Positions 29,152-37,114 of a DNA stretch of 64,000 nucleotides are shown here, in pieces. Both the position numbers and the translations under genes were made by a program. The stretch covers positions 372,001 through 436,000 of the forward strand of contig NZ_SJPQ01000004.1 in NCBI RefSeq assembly GCF_007859945.1. Direction: 5' to 3'. The notes under the pieces are model-generated. The model did not search any database and was not told the DNA's origin. It saw only the letters and a list, made by a program, of their open reading frames with translations. The stretch comes from Pseudobythopirellula maris (lineage in GTDB: Bacteria > Planctomycetota > Planctomycetia > Pirellulales > Lacipirellulaceae). The first letter of the stretch is position 1, and every line of letters starts with the position of its first letter.

Positions 29152-30663
29152 TTACGACGAACGAGAGTTGCAAACCACGTTGTCTAAGACGCTCGTGTTA
29201 TCGTCGTCGGCTAAGAGCCTCGATTGATACTCGGCGATCGCCCGATGAGCGGGCTGCATCACGGAGCCAGGCAGGGGGCGATAACGGACCTCGCCCCAAC
29301 CCGCACGCTCGTCAGGGGCGCCTACGCCGATGCGTTCGAGCGCGGCCAGGTCGCCGTACTTCAGCCGCTCGGCTTCGATGCGGTCCTTCCAGTCTTCCGG
29401 GAGGGTGGTCGACTGGAGGTCTGCGATCATGGCCGCCCTGGCGTCGATCTCGTCTTCGAAGCTGATGCCGGGCAGTAGAGCGATGAAGCGGAGGTAGGCG
29501 TAGATCGCCCGATCACGGTTCTCCCGCTGTGTGAGCGGGACAGGTTCGCGTCTGGCTCGTGCGACTTCTACGCGTCCCATGAGGGAGCCTTCCCAATCGA
29601 CCGCCTCGGCGGCTCGTTGCACGAGCTCCCAGAGTGGGTGCGTGCCGAGCTTGTGGCGGTTCTTCCTGTCGACGTAGGCGCCCGACGCCGGACGCTCGGT
29701 GAGGCGGTAGCCCTTGGATTGTAGATCGCGGACGATTGTGGGCAATGCGGCGACCAGGCCTTCGACGGTCTCGGTCCCTTCGTATTTCTCCCGCGCCCAC
29801 CTGCCGCCGATCTGCCACTCGATGCGGTCGATCGTGTCTGTCTCGACGCCGAGCCTCTCCTGCAGTTGCTCGAGCTTGCGGAGTCGCTCGCCTTCTCGCT
29901 TGACGACCGCTTTGAGCTGAGCCGTCTTCTCGTAGCAACGCATGAGGACCTTGTCGGCGCCGGACTTCTTACCGGCGTAGAAAGAGAGGCCGCGGCCGTG
30001 GTCGTACTGCTGCTCCCCCTTGATGTAGCCCGCCCGGTGACCGCCCGTGTGCAGAGCGAACAGCGGACGGGTGATCGGTTTCGCAAAATCGATCGCCGCG
30101 TCGATGCGTCCGATCCTCTCGCCGCGTGGTGTGACGCCGATCTGCTCGAGCACGGACTTTGCCGAGTTGATCGAAGGCACGGGGCTGCGAAGACGGATCG
30201 AGGACTCGGCGTGACACTCCCACTTAGCGACGGCGCCGCCAGGCGTGTGCACGGCTGGCAGGAAGAGTTGGAAATCGGCCGAGTCGAGCCGATAGGGAAA
30301 CTCCTGCTTGACGCCGAAGCCGGTCAGCTTCGAGCCGATACCGTACGGGGCGACGGTGCACGTGGCGCCGAGGAACTGCACCTGCGGCCAATCTTGCCGC
30401 CTGGTTGCATTGTCGGCTTGCTTGCGGAGGTCTTCGAGCCAGGGCACGATTTCCGCTTCGTAGCGGCCTGAGATCTCGCCCAGGATGTAGGCTTCGCAGC
30501 CGTCGACCCCACCCCCCGAACGTGTTGGTTTTACGGCATTGCCTCCAATGTTATCCCTGTGGGGCGGGCTGGCGCCCGCCCCGCGCGGGGACCCTCCCGC
30601 TTTGGGTCGCGGGTCCCCCCCACGCGGGGCGGGCGCCAGGTCATTGTTGGATTGCTTGGGCAT
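29152..30663 (-). CDS. Rep_trans-type replication initiator (pII equivalent)
   Basis: The protein has 503 residues. Core motifs are RIGRIDAAIDFAKPITR near residue 190, GRGLSFYAGKKSGADKVLMR with CYEKT at about 225-250, and IDRIEWQIGGRWAREKYEG near 285. These match replication initiation factors (PF02486) that nick the origin and start rolling-circle synthesis. The N-terminal 50 residues are Pro/Gly-rich and overlie a large hairpin, so translation may begin later. The C-terminal 25 codons are antisense to a DUF2726 relic, so the 3' end is chimeric. Confidence 0.85.
   Translation of the reverse strand: MPKQSNNDLAPAPRGGDPRPKAGGSPRGAGASPPHRDNIGGNAVKPTRSGGGVDGCEAYILGEISGRYEAEIVPWLEDLRKQADNATRRQDWPQVQFLGATCTVAPYGIGSKLTGFGVKQEFPYRLDSADFQLFLPAVHTPGGAVAKWECHAESSIRLRSPVPSINSAKSVLEQIGVTPRGERIGRIDAAIDFAKPITRPLFALHTGGHRAGYIKGEQQYDHGRGLSFYAGKKSGADKVLMRCYEKTAQLKAVVKREGERLRKLEQLQERLGVETDTIDRIEWQIGGRWAREKYEGTETVEGLVAALPTIVRDLQSKGYRLTERPASGAYVDRKNRHKLGTHPLWELVQRAAEAVDWEGSLMGRVEVARARREPVPLTQRENRDRAIYAYLRFIALLPGISFEDEIDARAAMIADLQSTTLPEDWKDRIEAERLKYGDLAALERIGVGAPDERAGWGEVRYRPLPGSVMQPAHRAIAEYQSRLLADDDNTSVLDNVVCNSRSS
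29153..29227 (+). pseudogene. Relic 3' end of a second DUF2726 gene
   Basis: Read on the + strand, this segment encodes YDERELQTTLSK then TLVLSSSAKSLD and a stop. It aligns residue for residue, apart from one extra Ser, with the C-terminus of the DUF2726 protein (YDVRELHTTLCE, ALKLSSAKGLD). The similarity continues past the stop codon for about 25 bp (27944-27970 versus 29228-29251). It is antisense to the last 25 codons of rep. Confidence 0.75.
30570..30638. other. Large GC-rich hairpin between secretin and rep core (candidate origin/packaging signal)
   Basis: Arms at 30570-30594 and 30611-30638 pair over about 25 bp; TGGCGCCCGCCCCGCG on the left is the exact complement of the outer right arm. 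The loop contains a smaller CCCGC/GCGGG stem. In Ff phages the packaging hairpin and origins lie between gene IV and gene II, the same relative position as here. It also lies within the first codons of the annotated rep frame, so it could instead control rep translation. Confidence 0.6.
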
Positions 30664-30735
30664 GGTTCGCCCCTTGCCTCCATCGAGAAAGTCGCAGGCC
30701 CCGTGTTAGGCGGGAGCGCATCGGCTCGCGCCGTG

Positions 30736-32259
30736 TCAGCGGTGGAAAACGAGGGGGCCCTGAGCCGCCGAATCGCTGCCCCGTGCGTCGCGGCGGGCTG
30801 CCGTTGAGGGATACCAACCGGGCTCGACTGGAGCGGGTCTGGGAGCCACAGGGGGCTTTGCCTGGGCCGGTCCCTTGCTTTGCCGATTCGGCGGCTCCCC
30901 CTCGTTTCCACGCGCTGACACTGCCGGTCCGAGGCTTCTGGGGCGTGTTGGCTTGCGGTGTGGGCCTGCGACTGGTCCGCCGATGCGGTAGCACTGCAAC
31001 CAGACCTGCAGCACTTGAAACGCGGCCGTTTGATCGTGGCCGGTGGCGAGGCCCAGCTCGCGGCGGTCCTGGAGGCGATCCTTGGCCAGCGTGCCGAGCA
31101 GGTAGACGCCGCCGGCCTGGACGATCGAGGTTGTGACGAACGATTCCTCACCGGTCACCGGGGCCTCGCCGTTGACCAGCTCTTTGATGTCGCTCATCGC
31201 GAGATCGAGGTCGATCTTTGCGGAGCGTTCGCCGGTTTCGCGTAGCGTCAGCTCGACTTGCACGCCGGTCTGCACGTAGTCGTATCCCTCAGTGGTCACC
31301 GTGCCTTCGGGCGAGGTCGAGCGGCGGGGCAGGGGGACCCGGTCGCCCTGGACGAAGCGGCTCGTTTCGCCGTCGCTCACTAGGAACATCGGGGCCGCAG
31401 AGATCCCGACATCGTCGCGCGTGTAGGCTACCTGCAAGATGGCGTCGAGCGACGCGGCCAACTGCCAACTGGCTCCGGCGCCCCCGGCCGCTGACCCCGC
31501 TGCGAACGCCAGTCCCGCCTTGGCCGCCGGCTCGAGGTTCACGCCGAGCTGGTCCGCGGCCGACGTCGAGTAGCTGACCAGGTGCAGTTGCACGACCCAG
31601 ACCGGCGACTCGGCCGACTCGACCATGTCGAGCATCTCAGCGACGCGCGTAAGCACCTCGACCGTGTCGCCCACGACCACCAGGCCGTCGGTGAAACTCG
31701 CCGCCCGACCCTCGGAGGAGGCGAACACCGTGAGCGCTTCGTTGACCTGCTCTTTAGTCAGGCGACGCACGCGACGGACGAGGATGCCGCGGTCTTGAGG
31801 TCGGAGCGACCCGACGAAGTAGAGGTCGCCCTTGAGCCTCACATCGGCGTCGATCCTTCGCGCCGCAAACGCGAGGACGTCGTCGACCGGTTGCTGGTCG
31901 ACCTCCATCGTGATCGTTTTGTATTCGAGGCTCTGCTCGACAACGATTGAGACATCGGCCTTATCGGCCAGCAGCCTGCAGAACGCTCCGAAGTCCATCC
32001 CGTCCGCCGAGATCGTGACGAGCTTCCTTGGCGCTGCCATCTCCTTTTGGCTGGCCTCTGTTGGGAGCCACTGTTGGTAGACGCTGGGGAACTTCGGTTG
32101 GCTGTTCGGCACTGAAGGCCTCATCAGCATTCCCCGCTGAGGCGTCCGACAGCCCAGCACGCCCGACGCCCACAGTGAGACGCACGCCATTAGAAAGGTG
32201 GACACAGCGGCATTGCCGATTAACCCTGACGACCTTCTCGCCTTCGAATGGTCCCTCAT
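30736..32259 (-). CDS. Phage secretin (pIV equivalent), putative lipoprotein
   Basis: The protein has 507 residues from the ATG at 32259. A hydrophobic signal ends in SGVLGC, a lipobox-like sequence. The N-domain is seen as KLVTISADGMDFGAFCRLLA followed by QQPVDDVLAFAARRIDADV. The secretin pore domain runs from VWVVQLHLVSYSTSAADQLG to GGVYLLGTLAKDR. It should form the outer-membrane ring through which the virion leaves. The C-terminus is a Pro-rich tail instead of a typical S-domain. Its first 299 nt overlap the Zot gene in another frame. Confidence 0.85.
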   Translation of the reverse strand: MRDHSKARRSSGLIGNAAVSTFLMACVSLWASGVLGCRTPQRGMLMRPSVPNSQPKFPSVYQQWLPTEASQKEMAAPRKLVTISADGMDFGAFCRLLADKADVSIVVEQSLEYKTITMEVDQQPVDDVLAFAARRIDADVRLKGDLYFVGSLRPQDRGILVRRVRRLTKEQVNEALTVFASSEGRAASFTDGLVVVGDTVEVLTRVAEMLDMVESAESPVWVVQLHLVSYSTSAADQLGVNLEPAAKAGLAFAAGSAAGGAGASWQLAASLDAILQVAYTRDDVGISAAPMFLVSDGETSRFVQGDRVPLPRRSTSPEGTVTTEGYDYVQTGVQVELTLRETGERSAKIDLDLAMSDIKELVNGEAPVTGEESFVTTSIVQAGGVYLLGTLAKDRLQDRRELGLATGHDQTAAFQVLQVWLQCYRIGGPVAGPHRKPTRPRSLGPAVSARGNEGEPPNRQSKGPAQAKPPVAPRPAPVEPGWYPSTAARRDARGSDSAAQGPLVFHR

Positions 32260-33562
32260 AAATCTCGTCGCCTTCCTTGTAAGAAGCCCCCCCTTTGAAC
32301 CAGACCGTATCGCCATCGATGGCGACGATCGTCTCGCGCTTCGAGAGCTTCTCCGCTTGCTCACGTAGCTTCTTCGTTTCCCTCGTTTGCTCGAGGAAGT
32401 CTTTCTGCATGTGCCGCATCTCTTCGAGCATCACGCTGCGCTCAGGTTCCGGCATGGCGGAGATCGCCGCCGCCAGCTCGTCGGCCGTTGGCCTGGCCGC
32501 CTCGTTGAAGTTTCGCTTCGATTCACGTGTGAACGGGTCGTCGTGACGGACCACGCTGGGCAACTCGCCGGGCTCAGGAGGCTTGACCGTTTCGGTCGCG
32601 TCGCTATTCCGATTGGCTCCAGCGACGGCCGACAGACGCGAAATCCAGGTCTTGAGCAAGATATTCATGCCGCCGCCGAGCGTAACCCAGCCGACGGTCG
32701 CCGTGAGCGCGCCGGCTAGGGCGAGCTTGTGCCAGTGAGACCAGAGGAACCACGACCAAACGGGCCAGGTCGTAACGCCGTCGAGCTTCGTGGGGAGCAG
32801 GGCAGGGCGTTGCTCGAATTGTCGTTCGACCTTTGAGCCCGCCGCCCCTTTGCCGGTCCCGCCGCCGGCCGCTTCGTAGGAGCGGTAGAGCTTGAAGCCG
32901 TCAGGCTCGAGCGGGATCGTTTCGACGTGCTGCTCAGCGAGCTTGCCCTTAACGCGTCGGTACTCAGTGATCGCCACCTTGGCGCGGTACTCGCGAGTAA
33001 AAGACGCGATCAGCTCGTACCAGTAGAGCATCGGGATGCGGAGGATCGGGTCGCGGCGCCGCTCGGCGTTCGTCAGCTCGTATCGCAGCTCTGAGTGAAC
33101 CGAGATCGGCTTGCCGACTTTCGATTCGTCTTGGGTGACAAAGACCAGGCGGCGCCATCCTTCGTGCCGACACTCGCCGAGCCACTTGGTCCAGCGGACA
33201 TGGGTTTTGCTCGTGTCGCGACGGCAGAACCGGTGGCATTCGTCGAGAATGAAATCGTTTCCGTCGGCGAGGTTCTTCTCGACAAGCGACCATGGCCCCG
33301 TCGACTGATCTTCCCAGGCGCCGAGGTCATACGGCGCGAGCAAGATAATGCGGTTGCGGAACTCTTCCGCGGGGCGGCCCGTTCGGCGCTCGCACTCGTC
33401 CGCGATCACGTCCACTTCTAACGGGAGATTCGTGATGATCTTCGGCCCACCGCTGCCAACCAGGCGTGCAAGGATGTCTTGGGCCGTGATGTAGCTCTTG
33501 CCGGAGCCAGGTGGGCCGCAGACAAACGAAATTGAGAAGCTTTGATGCGTGTCTTTGAGCAT
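31961..33562 (-). CDS. Zot-like assembly ATPase (pI equivalent)
   Basis: The protein has 533 residues. Walker A is FVCGPPGSGKSY at about residue 14 and Walker B is DFILDECHRF at about 103. A membrane helix follows near residue 285 (HKLALAGALTATVGWVTLGG), then a charged coiled coil and an SH3-like stretch. This is the Zot/pI layout: a cytoplasmic ATPase that drives extrusion, joined to a periplasmic domain that meets the secretin. The last 100 codons overlap the secretin gene; the final 60 residues are low-complexity and may be tolerated rather than functional. Confidence 0.92.
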   Translation of the reverse strand: MLKDTHQSFSISFVCGPPGSGKSYITAQDILARLVGSGGPKIITNLPLEVDVIADECERRTGRPAEEFRNRIILLAPYDLGAWEDQSTGPWSLVEKNLADGNDFILDECHRFCRRDTSKTHVRWTKWLGECRHEGWRRLVFVTQDESKVGKPISVHSELRYELTNAERRRDPILRIPMLYWYELIASFTREYRAKVAITEYRRVKGKLAEQHVETIPLEPDGFKLYRSYEAAGGGTGKGAAGSKVERQFEQRPALLPTKLDGVTTWPVWSWFLWSHWHKLALAGALTATVGWVTLGGGMNILLKTWISRLSAVAGANRNSDATETVKPPEPGELPSVVRHDDPFTRESKRNFNEAARPTADELAAAISAMPEPERSVMLEEMRHMQKDFLEQTRETKKLREQAEKLSKRETIVAIDGDTVWFKGGASYKEGDEIYEGPFEGEKVVRVNRQCRCVHLSNGVRLTVGVGRAGLSDASAGNADEAFSAEQPTEVPQRLPTVAPNRGQPKGDGSAKEARHDLGGRDGLRSVLQAAGR

Positions 33563-33574
33563 GCTTTACCTCGT

Positions 33575-34168
33575 TCACCACAAGTACGGGACCAGGCGGT
33601 AGTTGACGCGCTCCGCGTACCGCCGCCACGAAGGTTGCTCACGCAAGAACTGCTCTTCGATAAGGATCACGCCGACCGCTGCGGCTGTCATCACAACAAG
33701 CCCGGCGATGTTCCACGCGAGAGGGTTCACCAGCGTGACGCCGACACGTGCGAGCAAGCCCGAAAGCATTCCCGGGTGTCGAATGAAGGCGTAGGGGCCG
33801 CGGTCGCAGAGCTTCTTGTACGTCGAAACGCCGACCGTCTCGCGGTCCCAAAGAACGATGACGAACCAGACGCGCAAAGCGAGCAGGGCGATAAGCATTG
33901 GCTCCATCGCCGCCGAAGGAGTCGCCACCGGAATAACGACGTAGCCGGCTGAGTAGAGCAGGGGGACGCCCCAGCCGACGGCCCTTCGATCGATCTTGGG
34001 CGCCGAGAGCGCGTTCTCGGCCGAAAGAAGACCGGTGAGGGCTTCGAGGACGGCGTAAGCAGCCGTCGCGTAACTGCCGCCGATGCTGAACATGTAGAGC
34101 AGGGCCCACATGCTCGCGATGGTTCGAAACATCGACAGCGCAAAGCAGCCCAAGCGTGTAGCATCCAT
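33575..34168 (-). CDS. ICMT/PEMT-like integral membrane methyltransferase
   Basis: The protein has 197 residues from the ATG at 34168, preceded by AGGTGG. Four or five membrane helices are followed by the signature DRGPYAFIRHPGMLSGLL and then IEEQFLREQPSWRRYAERV near the C-terminus. The RHP and EE motifs bind S-adenosylmethionine in the isoprenylcysteine carboxyl/phospholipid methyltransferase family. It sits inside the phage assembly operon, 12 bp before the Zot gene and 1 bp after the pVI-like gene. I know of no such enzyme in characterised filamentous phages. Confidence 0.75.
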   Translation of the reverse strand: MDATRLGCFALSMFRTIASMWALLYMFSIGGSYATAAYAVLEALTGLLSAENALSAPKIDRRAVGWGVPLLYSAGYVVIPVATPSAAMEPMLIALLALRVWFVIVLWDRETVGVSTYKKLCDRGPYAFIRHPGMLSGLLARVGVTLVNPLAWNIAGLVVMTAAAVGVILIEEQFLREQPSWRRYAERVNYRLVPYLW

Positions 34169-34169
34169 G

Positions 34170-34475
34170 CTAACCACCTGCAAACGGGATGTGTCGGAGT
34201 ATGATCTTGATTGGCACGCTCAGGAGGTAGAACGTCCAATAGGCCGCAAGCAGCGCGAGGCCCTCGTTGACGGGGAACCAATGGTTCGCCGTGTTGAGCG
34301 AAGCGGAAACGTAGATAGGCACCGCGGGAAAACTGATCGCCGGCATGCCGACCAGGTCCAGGAGGTTTTGCACCATCCCCCACGTGTTGCCCCAGAACCA
34401 CATGAGCGTGTCGGCAATGACGCTGGCCCCGCCAGTGAGCAAGAACCGTATCGAGTCCAAAATCGCCTGGAACAT
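34170..34475 (-). CDS. Minor virion/assembly membrane protein (pVI-like)
   Basis: The 101-residue protein has three hydrophobic segments (about 5-25, 35-60 and 70-95) and no signal peptide. Size, topology and position just after the adsorption protein genes and before the Zot gene correspond to pVI/DUF2523-type proteins that cap the virion with pIII. Assignment is by position and topology, not by motif. Its ATG overlaps the upstream stop as TGATG. Confidence 0.65.
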   Translation of the reverse strand: MFQAILDSIRFLLTGGASVIADTLMWFWGNTWGMVQNLLDLVGMPAISFPAVPIYVSASLNTANHWFPVNEGLALLAAYWTFYLLSVPIKIILRHIPFAGG

Positions 34476-34945
34476 CAGAGATTCCTTATCAGGGCCGAGC
34501 AGTTGATCGCGAACCGGAACCAGACGTACAGCAGAGCGAACGCACGTACGCCGGTTCGCAAATACGCGAGGTAAGAGCTAACAGCGGCTTGCGTTGATCC
34601 AAAGATGTAGAGGGCAGGGGAGTTCTCCAGCACGCCGGTAAAGGCGAAATCAAATGAGTTGTCGCCTGGCACCGGAACAGTCAACACGTTGATGTTGCTT
34701 GCCCCCGTGTCGATCTCAGGCAGGCTCCAATTGACTGCCGGAGTATCGAGGTAGTCCGGCTGATCTCTGACCGGAGGAGCAGCGTCGACTCCAGTGGGCG
34801 GGTCGACTTCCAAGCCCTCAGTCGCTTCGAGCAACTCCTCGAGCTTCTCGCATATGTCGCATCCTTCCTCTTCGCCTACCGCGGTGGCCTGGCCAGCGGT
34901 AACGAAAAGCAGCATGAGCAGGAATGCGATGTTTTTGGCGCTCAT
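34475..34945 (-). CDS. Headless paralogue of the adsorption protein
   Basis: The protein has 156 residues from the ATG at 34945. The signal peptide ends GQATA. A CDICEKLEELLEATEGLEVD stretch parallels CPLLNELILKVEGLQPG of the upstream adsorption protein. The last 85 residues parallel its C-terminal anchor, for example ALLYVWFRFAINC against ILIYAWYRFATGC. It lacks the Cys-rich receptor-binding part. It overlaps the upstream gene by 4 bp (ATGA). It is probably a second virion-tip or assembly protein anchored in the inner membrane. Confidence 0.7.
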   Translation of the reverse strand: MSAKNIAFLLMLLFVTAGQATAVGEEEGCDICEKLEELLEATEGLEVDPPTGVDAAPPVRDQPDYLDTPAVNWSLPEIDTGASNINVLTVPVPGDNSFDFAFTGVLENSPALYIFGSTQAAVSSYLAYLRTGVRAFALLYVWFRFAINCSALIRNL

Positions 34946-36201
34946 AGTTCGTAGACGAGTTTGGTGCAGCCGGTCGCGAACCGGTACCACGCATAGATGA
35001 GGATCATTGACCTGAAACCGTTCTGAAGGTTGACCAGGTCAGGAGCCACACCGGGGATGACGTCGGTAAGGTTTGAGTTCAGTAGGTCTGCGGTCCCGTG
35101 GCGAACCGAATAGTTCGATTGCCCCGGGATCTTTACCGGGAACGTGAAGCCGTCGACTGACACGCCACCTTGCACTGTTGGCAGCTCCCAGCTTGGCGTG
35201 GGAGGCTGCAGGGAAGGCGCCGATCTGACTTCCGGCAGAATGTCGTATCCGCTGGGGCCGCCCGGCTGCAGGCCCTCAACTTTGAGGATTAACTCATTGA
35301 GCAGAGGGCAGGGGTCGCAGCACGACGAGCAATCGCCGTCGACGTTGCATTTGTGGCAAGGATTCTCTTCGCAGCACTCGGGCCAGCTGGAAGAGCCTGG
35401 CTCGCACGTAGGGAAGACGGTTTGGCACTCGCCTATTTCGATATTACACTCGTGGCAATCGTTCTCTTCGCAGCACTCAGGCCAATCGGGTGACTGTGAA
35501 TTGCATTCCTCCTCGTCGAAGTCGCATTCTGGCCACGCGGGGTTGCACACGTGATCGAGACAGCAAGTGGGAGTGTAGGCGTCGGAACACTCTGACCAAC
35601 ACTTGTAGCACGGCGGCTTCTTCTTGTGCTTGTTGGGCGTGTTGATATCACCATTGCACATCAACAGGCGTGCAAAGGTGTACGTTTCGCCGTCGGTTGT
35701 GCTGTTCTCCCACCAGACGTTCGGATGCGGGATAAATGGGCTGCCACGCCAATCGTTCTCGAAAACGCCCGAGAAGCGGTGTCTCGTAAAGATACTGGCG
35801 CCCTCGAAATCATCGTCGGGAAGGTCGCCTGCAGGCGAAGGATCGCAGTCGAACATATAGGAAGTGTTGTCGAGCTTGACGCCGTTGAAGTAGAGGCGGC
35901 CTGCGCCGTAATTGGGATAGTACATCCCGGCGTTCTCTTCGATCGTCGTGAGGCCGCAAGTATGAAAGACCTCGCCGTCCGGGGCTCCCGTTCCTACTAT
36001 CTTCACGTCGCCATTAGCGTATGTGAGTTTGAGCCAGAGATGCACGCCGGTCTCGGGTGCGGGTCGGTCGTCGGGCTCCCAAGTTTCCCACCGCCGCAAG
36101 CAGCCCGAGCAAGAGCCGCACTCGCCATCGTACGGGCCTGATGCGACGGCTAGCTGGGCTGTCAGTAGTAACGTAGCTAGGAGTAGGAAACGATGAAGCA
36201 T
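34942..36201 (-). CDS. Cys-rich adsorption protein (pIII-like)
   Basis: The protein has 419 residues from the ATG at 36201. A signal peptide ends at about residue 22 (AVASG). An N-terminal domain with few Cys is followed by a Cys-rich block with two near-identical modules, PDWPECCEENDCHECN and SSWPECCEENPCHKCN. A Pro-rich linker and a C-terminal membrane anchor (GFRSMILIYAWYRFATGC) follow. Layout and gene position match pIII, which binds the host receptor and releases the virion. The receptor on a planctomycete is unknown. Confidence 0.78.
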   Translation of the reverse strand: MLHRFLLLATLLLTAQLAVASGPYDGECGSCSGCLRRWETWEPDDRPAPETGVHLWLKLTYANGDVKIVGTGAPDGEVFHTCGLTTIEENAGMYYPNYGAGRLYFNGVKLDNTSYMFDCDPSPAGDLPDDDFEGASIFTRHRFSGVFENDWRGSPFIPHPNVWWENSTTDGETYTFARLLMCNGDINTPNKHKKKPPCYKCWSECSDAYTPTCCLDHVCNPAWPECDFDEEECNSQSPDWPECCEENDCHECNIEIGECQTVFPTCEPGSSSWPECCEENPCHKCNVDGDCSSCCDPCPLLNELILKVEGLQPGGPSGYDILPEVRSAPSLQPPTPSWELPTVQGGVSVDGFTFPVKIPGQSNYSVRHGTADLLNSNLTDVIPGVAPDLVNLQNGFRSMILIYAWYRFATGCTKLVYEL

Positions 36202-36404
36202 CACCAAATGTCCCGGTGGTTCTTGATGAAGAACAAGACTCGTAGCGAGACGGCGCCTGCTGCCCAGCCGGCTGTGACGGCTAGGACTTGCAGGATAAAG
36301 AGAGCCTGGACTCTAAATGTCTCCCAGGAGGACGTTTCGGTGTCTGCGATCGTGAGGAGGTTACTGACGTACGAGACCAGTGCGGCTGCTTGTGTTTCGT
36401 TCAT
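36201..36404 (-). CDS. Small single-span virion membrane protein
   Basis: The 67-residue protein has one strong helix (about 33-58, ALFILQVLAVTAGWAAGAVS) and a basic C-terminus (KNHRDIW). AGGGAC precedes the ATG. It overlaps the next gene by one base (TGATG). By size and position between the coat and adsorption genes it is probably a minor coat or assembly protein. Confidence 0.6.
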   Translation of the reverse strand: MNETQAAALVSYVSNLLTIADTETSSWETFRVQALFILQVLAVTAGWAAGAVSLRVLFFIKNHRDIW

Positions 36405-36495
36405 GTCCCTGCCAGAGCTGTTAAAGCGGAGCGACCGAGAGTTGTTGGGACTACTCGGCCGCCCCTGTCGGAATCACGTGCCTAGGCGGCGTCGA

Positions 36496-36735
36496 TCAGA
36501 AGCCGCTACGAGCCCAACGCAGGCCCTTGCGGATCAACAAGAACGCGAAGAACGCCGCCACGATCACCGAGACGATCGAGCCAAGCTCGGTCACGGTCTC
36601 GGTCACCATCCCCGCCACGTCGACGCCGGTCGTCGGGAGCAACGGATCGGTCGCGAAGGCGGGAGTCGCAACCGCGGCCACCATGGCGAGGCTGCAAAGG
36701 AGTTGAAGAACGATCTTTTTGTAGTGAGAGAACAT
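36496..36735 (-). CDS. Major coat protein (pVIII-like)
   Basis: The 79-residue precursor has a signal peptide MFSHYKKIVLQLLCSLAMVA with a cleavage site after TPAFA (residue 28). The mature protein of 51 residues has an acidic start (TDPLLPTTGVDV), a hydrophobic helix (SIVSVIVAAFFAFLLI) and a basic end (RKGLRWARSGF). This is exactly the charge layout of Ff pVIII (50 residues), where the basic end touches the ssDNA. No sequence motif is needed for the call; architecture and position agree. Confidence 0.88.
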   Translation of the reverse strand: MFSHYKKIVLQLLCSLAMVAAVATPAFATDPLLPTTGVDVAGMVTETVTELGSIVSVIVAAFFAFLLIRKGLRWARSGF

Positions 36736-36788
36736 CGGGATAACCTTGATAACGAGAATAAAAACGCTTTTGAGGGAACGCCCCTCGA

Positions 36789-36935
36789 TCAACCATGGCG
36801 GCCACCAATCAGTTGAGCCCAGTTGCCGGCCTTCGTTAGCCAAAGGACGTAGCCGACAACGAAATGAAAGATGAAGGAGGCCCACCAGATACCCGCGAAG
36901 TACGCGAACGGTGAAGCCTCAGAGAGTTCAGGCAT
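36789..36935 (-). CDS. Small virion membrane protein (pVII/pIX-like)
   Basis: The protein has 48 residues from the ATG at 36935, which follows a GGGGGG stretch. Its single helix is FAGIWWASFIFHFVVGYVLW. It lies just upstream of the coat gene, where Ff phages encode pVII and pIX. A longer in-frame version beginning at 37037 is unlikely. Confidence 0.62.
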   Translation of the reverse strand: MPELSEASPFAYFAGIWWASFIFHFVVGYVLWLTKAGNWAQLIGGRHG

Positions 36936-37114
36936 GGGAATGGCCCCCCCTACCCGAAAAGCATTCAAAAACCCGATGGCCCGCCGGCAGATGTGGTGAC
37001 CTGCGGGACATCGGGACGCCGGAGAGGCACCGGGCATGATCTAAAGACCGGCGAGGCGTGGAATGGAACACGCCCCACCGGCTCCGCCCCCTTGGCTTCC
37101 TTGCAGCATCCTTG

